This document shows, piece after piece, positions 23,431 to 34,209 of a DNA stretch of 64,000 bases. The notes below the pieces were generated by a model. The model saw nothing but the letters and a program-made list of their open reading frames with translations, had not been told where the DNA came from and ran no database searches. The position numbers and the translations under genes were made by a program. Source of the DNA: Leucogyrophana mollusca (taxonomy: Eukaryota > Basidiomycota > Agaricomycetes > Boletales). The stretch is taken from positions 124,001-188,000 of the forward strand of contig MU266348.1 in assembly GCA_021014945.1 (NCBI GenBank), in the 5' to 3' direction. Every line of letters starts with the position of its first letter. Positions within the stretch are counted from its first letter, which is position 1.

Positions 23431-24184
23431 ATGTTCGGATGCTGCGTTGCTGGTCGTCTCCTCCAGACCAACCTCACACAAGTCGACGAAACGCACGCCT
23501 TATTCGAGGTTCCCGCTGCAAGCTCGATCAACCACATCTGTGTCTTCCTTCTTGGTACAGGTGTGCTCTTTCTTCGCGACTTTGACCGTATTACTGCTAA
23601 CGAGACGATATACCAGTCCCTTTCCCCGAAGGTTATGGCGCGACAGTGCATTTCTTCTGGCCTGGAAAAGGCTCTCAGCTCCTCGGAATGTACGTGCGCT
23701 TCCTGGCACTCATTCGCGAATTACTGAAAGTTAGATTGTCATTTCACACAGGCTATCAAACGAAAAACCCTCTGCCATATTCCGTTTACGCGGGACGTTC
23801 AGTTCGGCCGGCACACCCGCCGCGTTCACCTCAACACCCCAGGCCCAACCCTCATCTGCTTCAGATGTAACAGCGGTCCTCGGATTTTCAATCGAGCCCC
23901 TCGTGCAGATCGCGTCGCAAGTTGCTTCTCTCCCCGCCTCCCAGGTCAACTCCCTGCTCTCTCAACACTCAGCCATGACCAAAGCCCCTGATCCATCTCT
24001 CCTTGCCGAACGTATCGCAAAGCACTTGTTCAATTATGTCTCCGGCTTTGTACCCGGAGGAGGAGGGAGAGGAGGTGTTACGCCGGACAGCGTGGTCCCG
24101 ATGGGGGTCATCGCAAGGTGGTACGAGAGTGTCTTGGCCAAAATAAAGGCGGGGGGTGTCGGGTTTTTAGAGAGGGAAGAATAG
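23431..24184 (+). CDS. Hikeshi/OPI10 family nuclear import factor
   Basis: Homologue of Hikeshi (yeast Opi10), which binds FG-nucleoporins and carries Hsp70 into the nucleus in heat stress. The start MFGCCVAGRLLQTNLTQVDE followed by HALFEVPAASSINHICVFLL is the signature N-terminus. After a first intron comes VPFPEGYGATVHFFWPGKGS, and after a second LSNEKPSAIFRLRG. The C-terminal half has the PLVQIASQVASLPAS region, AERIAKHLFNYVSGF and VVPMGVIARWYESVLAKIKA, ending LEREE. About 210 residues, the usual size. The gene appears intact although it sits between two halves of an F-box pseudogene. Confidence 0.92.
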
Positions 24185-24449
24185 AGCCTGCGGTGGCTCT
24201 GACGGAAATATATAACTTACTTTCAGGTCTTGCCTATTGTGTAAAACTTACGCTTGCAACAAGCGCGTCTGGTGACGCTTGATTACTGCAGGGCAGGGGC
24301 GACTGCTACTGCCACAGCAGCTCTACAAGACGAGTGACCTAGAGCAAAGCCTCAACAACAGGCTTTAGGAGGGCACGATTCCTCGGAGTTATCCAGCCCT
24401 GTCCTACGAAAAATCACAGCAGGCGGGTGGTGCGGTGCCGAAGAAATAG
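24185..24449. other. Intergenic, 3' flank of Hikeshi
   Basis: No gene seen. It marks the right-hand border of the 4.6 kb block that separates the two F-box pseudogene parts. Confidence 0.4.
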
Positions 24450-25196
24450 ACTAGGCCACCTTCTTACTTACCACAGGCCTGTTAGAGATAAATAGAGATG
24501 TGTTGCAAAAATGAGCGTGAGTGAGTACAAATGCAAGACGGGCGCCAAACCAGGCTGGCGGGCACCCAGATCGAGCAGCCATCAACGGTGCTTGGTTCCT
24601 GGGGAGCAGCATGGGCACGTTTCTGCAAAGACAGAGTTGCAGTGCCAACGAAGGCATGAATAATGCCACTTACACCAACCTTGGTCCCGGATCCATACCC
24701 ACGCCGTCTCCTGCAATGAAAAAAGTCGATGGGCGTCTGCCTTATCTACGGTGGACACGCATTTTATGTGAGTGAAGTAATAAACGGCACGGAAAACAAG
24801 ATGGGAGGTATATTTTCGTCCAGAGTCTCCGTCGTAGCACCTCCCGAGTAAGAGCCTGTAAGAGCTTTGCGCCAGCGCGCAGGACGCCATTTCTAACGTT
24901 CTACTCTCGCACGCTGACCACGAGTGAGCCTCTAAGAGCCTCCGTGGATGGCCACGAGAATGGACCAGGGGGGTTAGAGAGTAAGGACGGCCGATACGCG
25001 TTGCTCCATCACGCAAAGCAACTCTCGGAAGAGCTTGGACACCTGGATTGTGGGTGCTAACATCAGAACAGTCTCATAAACCGAGTAAGATTCATTGTAA
25101 ATTACTTCCTCTTCGAAATGATAGAGAACTCTCGAGTGACAGCTTGTCTCATTTGAAGAGCGGTAAATACCTGCAGGACGCAATACTACTCGACAT
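24450..25196 (-). pseudogene. F-box protein pseudogene, 5' part
   Basis: Minus-strand copy of the F-box gene at 34210-35865. It starts with a matching ATG at 25196 (MSSSIASCRYLPLFK), but the next codon is TGA where the fuller copy has CTA (Leu). About 45 bp of the F-box helix coding sequence are then missing. Further on, VSKLFRELLC, YFTHIKCVSTVD and the DNA block of the next intron and exon (aggagacggcgtgggtatggatccg) still align with 34390-34900. Homology also extends upstream of the ATG to about 25330. The 3' part is displaced to 19553-19870. Confidence 0.82.
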
Positions 25197-25352
25197 TGCC
25201 ATGGCGGAAGCTGTGAAAACTTACTACAGGGTTGGTGAGCACAAAGTTATGCCTCCATTACATAAGCAATGGACACCGCCACGTGGGACGGGATGCTCAG
25301 ATGTCGACATTCAACCTTCTCATCCGTCCTCGGCTTCTCAACACTTTCAGCC

Positions 25353-26730
25353 ATGACGAAGCACAGCAAGAATAATACTGCGTCTTCAGTGTTCTCTTAT
25401 GCAGAAAAGCAGAAGACTGAATATGGAACGAAACGCGTACGTCGTCTTTATTTTTTACATTGCTTGTGCTCACCCAGGGCCTCAGCAACGCCTAGGCAAC
25501 GAATCCATGCGCAATTTCGATGCTTGCGCGCTTTGTCTGCAGCGCGTAAGAGAACCACTAGCGTGTGACCAAGGGCATTTGTTTTGCAAGGAATGTGCTT
25601 ACACCGATCTCTGTGAGCACGAGTTCAGTCCTGCTCCGATCCTCCCATGACCTCTAAGTCTAGTAACCCAAAAGAAGGACATCAAACGGCAGAAAGATCG
25701 TCTAGAACTTTTGAAAAGAGAGGCTGAAGAAGAAAAGGAACGTGCTAAAGAGGCTGCGAGAGAGCGAGTGTTGCGTGACTTTGAGAAGGGACAACTGGGG
25801 CTATCCGCAAACATACCTGTTGTTGTGTCCAATTCTGCAGCTGAAGGGAAGGAATGTGCGTATCCTCTTACTATCTATCGGCACGAGCACCTCTGAGCTT
25901 GAGGCTGTCAGCCCAATCCACAAAGCGGAAGCTTGACTTCGATGCTACGACCGTCGAGTCTCTTACAAGAGAGGCTGAAGAGGCAGCCCTGCGTCAGATT
26001 GAACGCGAACAAGCAGAAGCCCTACGACACAAGCTTCCCGACTTCTGGCTTCCTTCTCTCACGCCAACGTACGCTTCAAACGGGCCACCGAGTTCCCTGA
26101 AGGATGTCAAAGTACAAACGACGTGCCGTGGTGGCAATCCACCCCATCCTATAAAGTGGGTTTTGTTTTGACAGCGAAACAACTTCTTTCTGACAACATG
26201 GTAAAGACTCAAGTCGCTTGTACGCGTGAAATTTTCTTTCGCCCCTCCATCTTCGACTTCGCGATCTGTAGCTTCCACCCCTGTAGACGGCGACAAGAAC
26301 AAGGGTCAACAGGACGAAACCCCAATATGTCCGTCCTGCAAGAGCAATCTTTCCAATAACAGGGTCATGTTTCGTACGTCCATCAAGCGTGTATGATATT
26401 TGTCGCTAACCGGCGAAATGTGTCTATAGTTATGAAGCCATGTGCTCACGTTATCTGCAAGGTCTGTACAGATTCCCTTGTGCGGCCCGCGAAACAGTGT
26501 GTCGTCTGTGATCAATCTTTGAGTGACAAGGAAGTCATTGAACTGAAACGAGAAGGTACGTACTTCAACGCGTGTTGAGGTCATCTGCTCTTGTTGGAGC
26601 CTGCAGGAGCATCTTATCACCGTCCTTCGCATCGATTATTCTCATGCTGATCAACCACCGTGTAGGAACTGGCTTTGCGGGAGGCGGAATGGCAGAAGCT
26701 TCCAAGACAGGTGTCGCTTTTCAAGGATGA
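25353..26730 (+). CDS. NOSIP-type RING/U-box E3 ubiquitin ligase
   Basis: Homologue of nitric-oxide-synthase-interacting protein, a nuclear E3 ligase with a split RING/U-box, linked to the spliceosome in other eukaryotes. The N-terminus MTKHSKNNTASSVFSYAEKQ is diagnostic. After an intron the first half-RING gives FDACALCLQRVREPLACDQG and HLFCKECAY. A helical, highly charged linker follows (KREAEEEKERAKEAARERVL). Later exons give PICPSCKSNLSN-like sequence (about 26330-26355), VMKPCAHVICKVCTDSLVRP, QCVVCDQSLSDKEVIELKRE and, after the last intron, TGFAGGGMAEASKTGVAFQG with the stop at 26730. Zn-binding Cys/His pairs are present. Yeast-type nitric oxide synthase is not implied; the name is historical. 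Confidence 0.9.
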
Positions 26731-27010
26731 CCCACATATCAAGCATTGGCTTTTGAGACATCGTGTACTGAATACAGATCACCAATTGTCGAGCACTCAA
26801 TTCGGCGCTCAGCTGATCCTGTTACGTTATTTTTACACTCTTCCGCTCCCCCTTGCAGCAAACACCCTCCGCTTTGTGCACTCATACACTGCACGTGACG
26901 GTCCTTCTCTGACGTATGCTAGCGGTCCGCTCACCCCGCCTTAAAAGCTGGAGGCATGAGGTTGGTCTACATCAGGTCTCGTTTTCGCTTTCTCTTTGAG
27001 GCAACGCGAA

Positions 27011-30000
27011 ATGCTGAACTTATGGGCTGTCTTCGCCCTTGCCTCTGTTGCATGCGCGACGGGCGACTATTTTCAACCCAATTCGACTGGCATCAAGCTA
27101 CAGAATGGCTTTGAGCGCGTGTTCATACAGGCAAGTCATCCCCTGTTTGCGACGCGACGGACAACCTGATATTGCGCAGCCATTCGGCAACAATGGTATG
27201 CGTGTGCGGGCCAGTATCATGAAGGATCCCACTGGCAATGAGCTCTCCGCCCTTCTCGACCCCCCTCTCGAAGGACCTGGAGGAAACGCGGGTCTAAGCT
27301 ATGACCAGCTTGTTCCTTTCCAGGGCAACGGCACCATTAGAAACGGAAATATTGTTGCTGATGTTGCGCTTGGTGTCATATCTTTCTACCGCGTCGAAAC
27401 GGATGGCTCTTGGACGCTCCTCACTGCTGAGTACACAGACGACAAAGCGCTGTACTCCAGGTACTACACACAGGATTTCAGGACCCCCAGCTTTTCGGCC
27501 GAATTTGCCTTCACCTCTGATCCGGACGAGCAGTTCTATGGAGTTGGACAACAAGCGTGCTGCAAGGACAATTCTATCAATAAGAAAGGGCAGAGCATTG
27601 ATTTGATCAACTTCAACTCTTTCGTACCCATCCCCCTCTATATGTCCAACAAAGTGAGCGTGTCTGTCCGGCTTGTTTTGTAATCGAATGCTAACGGCTC
27701 GCAGGGCTACATGCAGTTCTTCAATATGCCCAGCCAAGGCCGTATGGGTACGCAAATTGTTTTCTGATAGTTTATTTCCTGACTATATGCTTTAAACAGA
27801 ATTCAGCCCACTTCGAACGCGCTTTGTCACAAGTGAGGCCCGAGTCGTCGATTACTGGATGTAAGCCCTTCCCCCTAACATGAGTCTATGTCTAACACAG
27901 CTATGACAGCACCGCAGCAGAGCCCGGCGACTATGATTCATTGCAAGAACAGTACACTGCAGTTACTGGTTTGTCTCTACAATGTGATTTCATTTCCACA
28001 TTATTGATGTATATCTTAGGACGTCAGCCCACGCCTCCCGACTTCATCCTCGGCTACCAGCAGTCCAAATTGCGATATTACAACCAAACCCAAATCATGG
28101 ATCTAGCACAGCGATTCCATGACGAACAAGTGAATGTATCTATGATTGTAGTTGGTGAGCAACCTTGCTTTTTAGCTCAACCGTCTAGTCGCTCACCCAC
28201 TCTGTAGATTTCTTCAATTGGAAGTATCAAGGCGATTGGTAATATGTCATGTAGCTCCACAAAGCTGCATTCTAACGTTTCGCAGGGCCTTTGACCCGGA
28301 GTATTGGCCAGACCCTGCTGTGATGACGGCCACAGTCAAGAATCTCACCGGAGCAGAGATGATGGTTTCTCTGTGGCCTAGTGTCGAAGACCTTTCTGTC
28401 AACTACCTAACGCTTCAAGAACAAGGATTACTTGCAACGACTCGCGATGGCACCGGGATATCTGATTCTTTCGCTGGAGTCTACACACGACTTATCGACT
28501 CCACCAACCCGGGTGCGCGGGAATTCCTATGTAAGTGCTTATTAGCATGGTGTTGGGAAAGCCGTAACCGACATGTCTCAGGGAAGCGCCTCAATGAGAG
28601 CTATTACTCGAAAGGTATCCATAACTTCTGGATCGACCAAGCCGATGGTGAGTCGTGTCACTGCCGTGTATGAAACACTGTTGACATGTCTTTCTCCAGG
28701 CGGGACACTCGGAGAAGCCTGGGAAAACAGTGCGCTCCCGTGTGCATAGAGATTGTGAACATGTCTGATCGTCATTGCCGCATACAGATGGGCAGGTTAT
28801 CAACACGATACCATATGCAAGGGCCTTCTCCCAATACTTTATCGGCACACAAGAAGGTGCCGGAAAGATGTACCCCTGGCTACACCAACAAGCTATCAAT
28901 GAGGGACTGCACAATTTGACTAGCTCTCCGGCGTCTTCGACGTCATGCGATTACATGTCGCTCACTCGGAGCACCTTTGCCGGAGGGCAACGCTACTGCT
29001 CATACCTGTGGAGTGGCGATACTCTTTCAAGGTTCGATGTCCTCCTTCAACAAATTACCTCTGGGGTGTCCGTCGCCGCCTCAGGAATATCCTCTTGGAC
29101 GCTTGACATTGGCGGGTTCACCGGCTTAGATGTCGATACGGGATATGCGAGCATCACGGATTTTTCTTTTATCAGTGATCACTAACTAACTCAATAATTT
29201 AGGGCAAAGAGCTGTTCGTAAGATGGTTCGGAATGGGAACCTTCCTCCCTTATGTGCGTTTACGACAAACTTGTTCTGCTGCCCTTCTTGATCTGCTTAC
29301 CTAGATGCGTGTACACGGGTTTGATCATCCGCCCATACACATTGCACCACTGTTGACTTGAGAATCTGGCAGTGACCGACTTTGCAACTTGCCTGCGGTT
29401 TCGACCCCCTTTGCCGCCAACCCATGCCCGAACGAAGTACCATGTTCTGTCAGTTGCCTTGATCCGCGCTCTAATGTTGCCACCGTAGCCTTGGTCTTAT
29501 GGGGAGGAAAACTTTGTGATCATCAAGAAGGTAGGGTGTTCGACGTCAGGTCTTAGTCTGCCCGCTCTCATGGAATCCCTCTCTAGTACATCGCTCTTCG
29601 GTACCAATTAGCCCCTTATATCAAGAGACTCTACGAAATGCTGCAAGAAACCGGTCGGACACTTATGCGCCCTCTTTACTACGATTTCTCGCTCTCCGAT
29701 CCTTTCGTAGCCAAGGCTACCGGCGCGAATAACCCCCTTGTCGCTCATCAGTTCATGATGGGTAAGTATTCCTCATTTAGCTTTGGCCTCGTTATGTATA
29801 TGATTTCCTCCATAGGACCACGCATCCTTGTGTCACCTGTTGGTGTCCAGGGCGCGACCATGAAGGAGGTTTACCTGCCGCGCCTTCCTGAGTCATACCT
29901 CGAGCAAAACTTTACCTGGACCCACTGGTAGGAGGCCACGTGTATATCTCGTGGCTAACTGTCTGATGAGGTACATGTTTGCAGGTGGACCGAGAAGGAC

Positions 30001-30102
30001 TACGGGCAAGGCGGGTTGAGTGTGAATGTTAGTGCCCCACTAGACCAGATCCCTGTCTTCTATCTGGGGAGCAAGTCCGATATCTTCTCGGGTAACATCT
30101 AG
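27011..30102 (+). CDS. Glycoside hydrolase family 31 protein, secreted
   Basis: Retaining alpha-glycosidase of family GH31. MLNLWAVFALASVACATGDY is a signal peptide, so the protein is secreted or in the wall. The N-terminal beta domain (DPDEQFYGVGQQACCKDNSI, SFVPIPLYMSNKGYMQFFN) precedes the TIM barrel: PTPPDFILGYQQSKLRYYNQ, VSMIVVDFFNWKYQGDW, AFDPEYWPDP, and GIHNFWIDQADGG, the Asp of WIDQAD being the likely nucleophile. CSYLWSGDTLSRF and SWTLDIGGFTG follow, with the Asp of the SGD region the likely acid/base. Then LAPYIKRLYEMLQETGRTLM, RILVSPVGVQGATMKEVYLP and the end FYLGSKSDIFSGNI. About 13 introns. The WIDQAD form is closer to alpha-xylosidase-like or uncharacterised GH31 than to maltase (DMNE). 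Activity is unassigned. Confidence 0.88.
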
Positions 30103-30609
30103 TCCAGATGATTCATACGAAGAGGACTGTTGTGCATGTTCGTTTAATTTCTTCCTCGAATCGATCGACCTCTTTCATCGTTATGGCGAGCCCTGAAAAT
30201 GTTCAAGCGGGGCAATAAATGAGCCAGCTATATATGCACCTCCCAGCGAAGGCCGAGAGTGGCGTGCGATTATCAAAGGCCAAAGCACAGATGAGTCGAT
30301 CCTTCAGTGGCGTGAACTGATTCCTTTGACCTCGGGCACATCAATGCGATCGACTCACATCCTGTGGCGTGATATTGACGAGGACCCACTGCTGGGTTTT
30401 ATCCTGTTTTATCTTGCCACATTGAAGCAAGCTGGCTAGGAAACTCGAGGCAGCCTCACGATGTCTACACGATTCGTTCCTAAACCAAGGCAATACTCCT
30501 GTGGTTTCTAGTGTTCTGTTCCACTGCCACTTGTCAATCTTCCACATGCCTCGTGGTTCTACGGAAGTGGCAGCTGAGGTCCACATCCTAGTCCACCACC
30601 TTTGACACC
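30103..30609. other. Intergenic region
   Basis: About 0.5 kb between the GH31 gene and the next TATA box. No gene or repeat seen; a short minus frame at 30341-30586 has no motif. Confidence 0.4.
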
Positions 30610-30616
30610 TATAAAA
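30610..30616 (+). promoter_or_regulatory. TATA box (TATAAAA)
   Basis: TATAAAA lies 80 bp before the ATG at 30696, a usual distance for a fungal core promoter. Confidence 0.5.
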
Positions 30617-30695
30617 TGAGTACTCCGTCCCGAAAACACGATAGACACCATCTCCTCCCGCCCCCCAACCGCGTTTGTGCTCATATCTCGATCAC

Positions 30696-32112
30696 ATGCT
30701 GCCTATCACTCTATCCCCTGTCCGAGAGCAGTTCCTCAGAAATCATCGCCAGCAAACTCTGGCGCATGAACTGCAGACGAACGCGCTTCGGTTGATGTCA
30801 TGCTTTCAGGGAAGCACGCTACCCTCCCCGGGTGAGCAGCTCAGTGACGTGTGGAACCTCTTGCCCAACGACACGGTTGACATCATGCCCATGTCACTCA
30901 AGACAGGCATCGTGTTCCTTCGGGCTCCACCACCAACTCCAGCAACAGCCACATTCCCCCGAGACGGGTCTTCCGTCTTCAGTGAATCATCCTCCCGCAC
31001 GCGGAGCGACGACTCCGGTTCTATCCTCATCTACGAGACAGAGTCTCCCACTCCGGACGTAGTGGCCTTCCAGGTCACGGAAATGGCCGCATCAGATGTT
31101 TCGGACAGTATCATCCACGGGTCCTCCTGGGTTAGCGGGTCCTTCGAGTTCGGCACTACGGAGAGCGCTCCACAGACGACGGAAGACGGAGATGAATACC
31201 TGGTACAAAGTAACGACGGGACATCGGACGCAGAAAGCACCTCATCCAGCCAACAGGGCACACCGGTGTTCACTCTGGATTTCCATCAGATGGTTGTCGA
31301 CGGTGTAAGGGTCTTCAGGACGCAAGGCTCCGGGCCATTAATCGAATTCCTCCTACATTCCGGCGTGGAGGACTATCAATCAGCCGTCCCAGTGGCGTTA
31401 GTTACACAGGCCATCATCAAGGATATTATTAAATCCTCACAAACCGAGGGGAAGAGCCTGGAGAGGGCGTTGCGTGCGGCCGCTATGGAGATGTTCCGAC
31501 AACACTGGAAACTTGTAAGCCATCAAATTCACCGTGTCATATAGCGTCGCTTACGTACATCCCTTCAGGACGGTGACTGGACAGCTGTCTCTTCGACAAC
31601 GCACCAGCCTTCATACCTGACCTTGAGAGGCATTAACATCGCTGGCTTTGTTGGCTCCCTGTTCGACGCAAGGATCTCGACAGCGGAAGATGTCTCCCTG
31701 TGCTTATCGCTCCTTGTGGAAGGCACCCCTCACTTCGATCGCCTTTGCGCCATGCATGCGCTACTCATTCAAGCCAATGACAAACTCTGCAAGAATCGCA
31801 ACAAACATAGCGTGCTGCGTTTCCGGGAGGCAATCACAGTCAAAGATGCTCTATCTGGGAGGTACATGTGGGCTCCCAGCGAACATGCGTTTGGTTTGCT
31901 GCAAGTGCGTGTGGCTATCAAACAATCGACGAGGCTGCGGCTTACCCCTTTTCCAGGACATACTTGGCACGATCGATGGCTGGATGGCGACACAGACGAT
32001 GAAACGCGAGCGGTATAAAGTCAATTCTATGACACACGTCCCTCCAAAGAGGGCTGTTGGCCCAAGATTGCGCAATACGGTGCTTGGCGCACCAGAAGTT
32101 TCACTTGAATAA
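30696..32112 (+). CDS. Uncharacterised fungal protein, possible MIF4G-like helical domain
   Basis: Long first exon MLPITLSPVREQFLRNHRQQ runs to about 31515. Its central part is rich in Ser/Thr/Asp/Glu and looks disordered (FSESSSRTRSDDSGS, NDGTSDAESTSSSQQ). After a 54-nt intron the C-terminal half becomes helical: LRGINIAGFVGSLFDARIST, AEDVSLCLSLLVEGTPHFDR and MHALLIQANDKLCKNRNK, a pattern like the repeated helices of MIF4G domains of translation factors. A second intron (about 31904-31958) joins LLQ to DILGTIDGWMATQTMKRERY, stop at 32112. About 435 residues. The MIF4G resemblance is by eye and weak; no function is claimed. No signal peptide. Confidence 0.6.
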
Positions 32113-32413
32113 CTTCGTGCGGCGTGGAGGTCATGAGCCCCAGTGGCGGTTAAATGCGGACAATAAACTTACTCCAGTTCGAGATAATACCCTCCGTGGA
32201 CACTTGATTTATGTCTACGATGTCAAAATTGGACACAATGTGGTTCAAGGCACGCCTGTTGATTGACTGGTCTAAATTAAAAGATGTTTGTTTTGGCATG
32301 TTTGAATCGGAAGGTGCAGATCAATAGAGGTAAACAGATCTGTAACGTGTTACGTCTTTGGCTAAAGTGGCGTGCTCAAGTGCTCAGGGCCTGCCACTCC
32401 TGCTCGAACAACA

Positions 32414-33875
32414 ATGGAGTACAATTTTGCAGTACAACCGACATCGTGCTCATCTTCGGCACCTTCCAGCCCATCCGGGTCCATATCTTCACTTCCTTCC
32501 GTCTCCTCATCTTACTTCTTCTCCTCTTCGTCAGCTCCTAGCCCACCTCATCCACCGCTCGATAGTGCCCACACACAGCGCCTTATCATCCCTTCCCTTG
32601 CTCTTCCAGAGCCACTGCGTGCCCCGTCTCTGTACGGGAAGACAATAGGCGATATCAGGCTCTTGCTCATCGCTGGTCCAGGCGCCGACGTCTCCAGCGT
32701 CCTATTCCAGGACAACCAAGATGTCGTCGACATCACCCCCTGGGAGGAGACGGACCATGGCAACGTGCTTCGTGCTTCGACTGATTGGATAGAGCACACA
32801 GATCCACATGGCCTCCACAAGTTTGAGCCCGCCCGCAATGTCGAGATCACAAAGCTCCCTGTACGTGTCCCGCAGCTCTGTTTGGTTACCCGTACTTACA
32901 AATAGGCACGGTGCAGGCTACGACCACCTCGCATGATCTATCGTCCCTAGTCCATTCCCCGTTCTCCGCCCTATCGGAACTCATCGACCCTCACTGTCCA
33001 CCATCAGCCGCACTTGCCAATCTCATCGCTTCACCTTGGACGCCCCTCTACACTGCTCTCATCATCTTCTCCAACTCAGATGACGGTCAGTAGGCACAAT
33101 TTCTTTGATCTTATTTGCGCTCACTATCAATAAAGCGTCATCCCCTGAGTATAACGGCCTCCTTGACGCTCTGGCTCCACACATACCTATAATCATCCTC
33201 CCTCACTCATCCTCCCCACCACGCCCCCGTCCCCACATGTCCTCATTCCTCCCAGCCACCCCCGCCGCCCTCCGCGCAGGGCTCTTCCGCTCCCCTGAAA
33301 CTCTCTCTACCCTTCGATACGAGGCCGCTGAACGTTTCCTCCGATGGCGTGAAGTCGAGCGCGCCGTCGAGGGAATCCGTGAGCACGATCTAAAGGAGAT
33401 TCGTGCCCCCTCGTTTTTCATCCCCAGCAAAAATGACAATAAATCAGATGAAGAGAACAAAAAATGGGACAAGGCTAAGTGGGAAGCAGAATGGGAGTCC
33501 AGACTATCCCAGGATGTTGCCCGTTCGCGAAAGAACACCATTACGAATAGATCTCGAAGTCGCGCGCGCTCACCAACCCACACTGGGCCATGCTTCGACC
33601 CACTGCACGTCTCTTCCCTGCTCGTTCTCTCGATGTCGCTTCTGGAGCCTTTGCGCAAATTCTTATTGGAGCCTGCAGGGGAGCGCCTTGGAAATGTTCT
33701 CTCTCTCTGTCGGAAATCCATGTCATCGTTTATTAGCAGCGGTGATAACCCTACACCGGCGTCCTCGTATACTGCGAGGTCCTTTTCGTCACTCACCGCT
33801 GATCCGCAAGTGAGAATGGCTATGGTGAGCAGTTTGTGTATAGGGATTGGGATAGGACTGTTTTTCAGGTCGTGA
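32414..33875 (+). CDS. Uncharacterised fungal protein with C-terminal membrane anchor
   Basis: Starts MEYNFAVQPTSCSSSAPSSP, followed by a long Ser/Pro stretch. A folded part follows: LYGKTIGDIRLLLIAGPGAD and VVDITPWEETDHGN. Two introns (about 32862-32916 and 33086-33136) lead to SALSELIDPHCPPSAALANL, TPLYTALIIFSNSDD and DALAPHIPIIILPHSS. A charged helical part (AERFLRWREVERAVEGIREH, NKKWDKAKWEAEWESRLSQD) follows. The end, MAMVSSLCIGIGIGLFFRS, is a short hydrophobic segment at the very C-terminus, as in tail-anchored proteins. The alternation of strands in the middle suggests an alpha/beta fold. I do not recognise the family. It might sit on an organelle surface; that is inference. Confidence 0.6.
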
Positions 33876-34209
33876 TGTGTCCGACTGGTGATTTGGTGGG
33901 ACTTGCTATGATGCAATGAGGGTTCGCGATTGCTTCTTTTAGCCTTACTCCTGTTGTATCTCGTCGTGTACTATGTATGATTGTATCCTTTACGGACTCT
34001 GCGTATTGTGGGATGTACCGATGAGCCGAGGGACCCGAGCTTGCGTTGTCCTGGTCTATGACTCCAGCTCTTCTTATGGAGTCGCTTCAAGGTATCATTG
34101 GAACAAAATGTTGGATGTCGACATCTGAACATCCCACCCCACATGCACATGGCAGTGTCCTTGGTGGGCCTTCACAACTTTTGACCACCGACCACGGCAG
34201 CACACGACA
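33876..34209. other. Intergenic region with F-box gene promoter
   Basis: The part 34109-34209 (ggatgtcgacatctgaacatccc...) is homologous to 25330-25197 read on the minus strand, so it was duplicated with the F-box gene and probably includes its promoter. Nothing else is seen. Confidence 0.5.

Noticed and set aside
33203..33916. 237-codon minus-strand frame
   Set aside because: Antisense of the hydrophilic exon of the tail-anchored protein. It has no motif, and the plus strand has coherent splicing.
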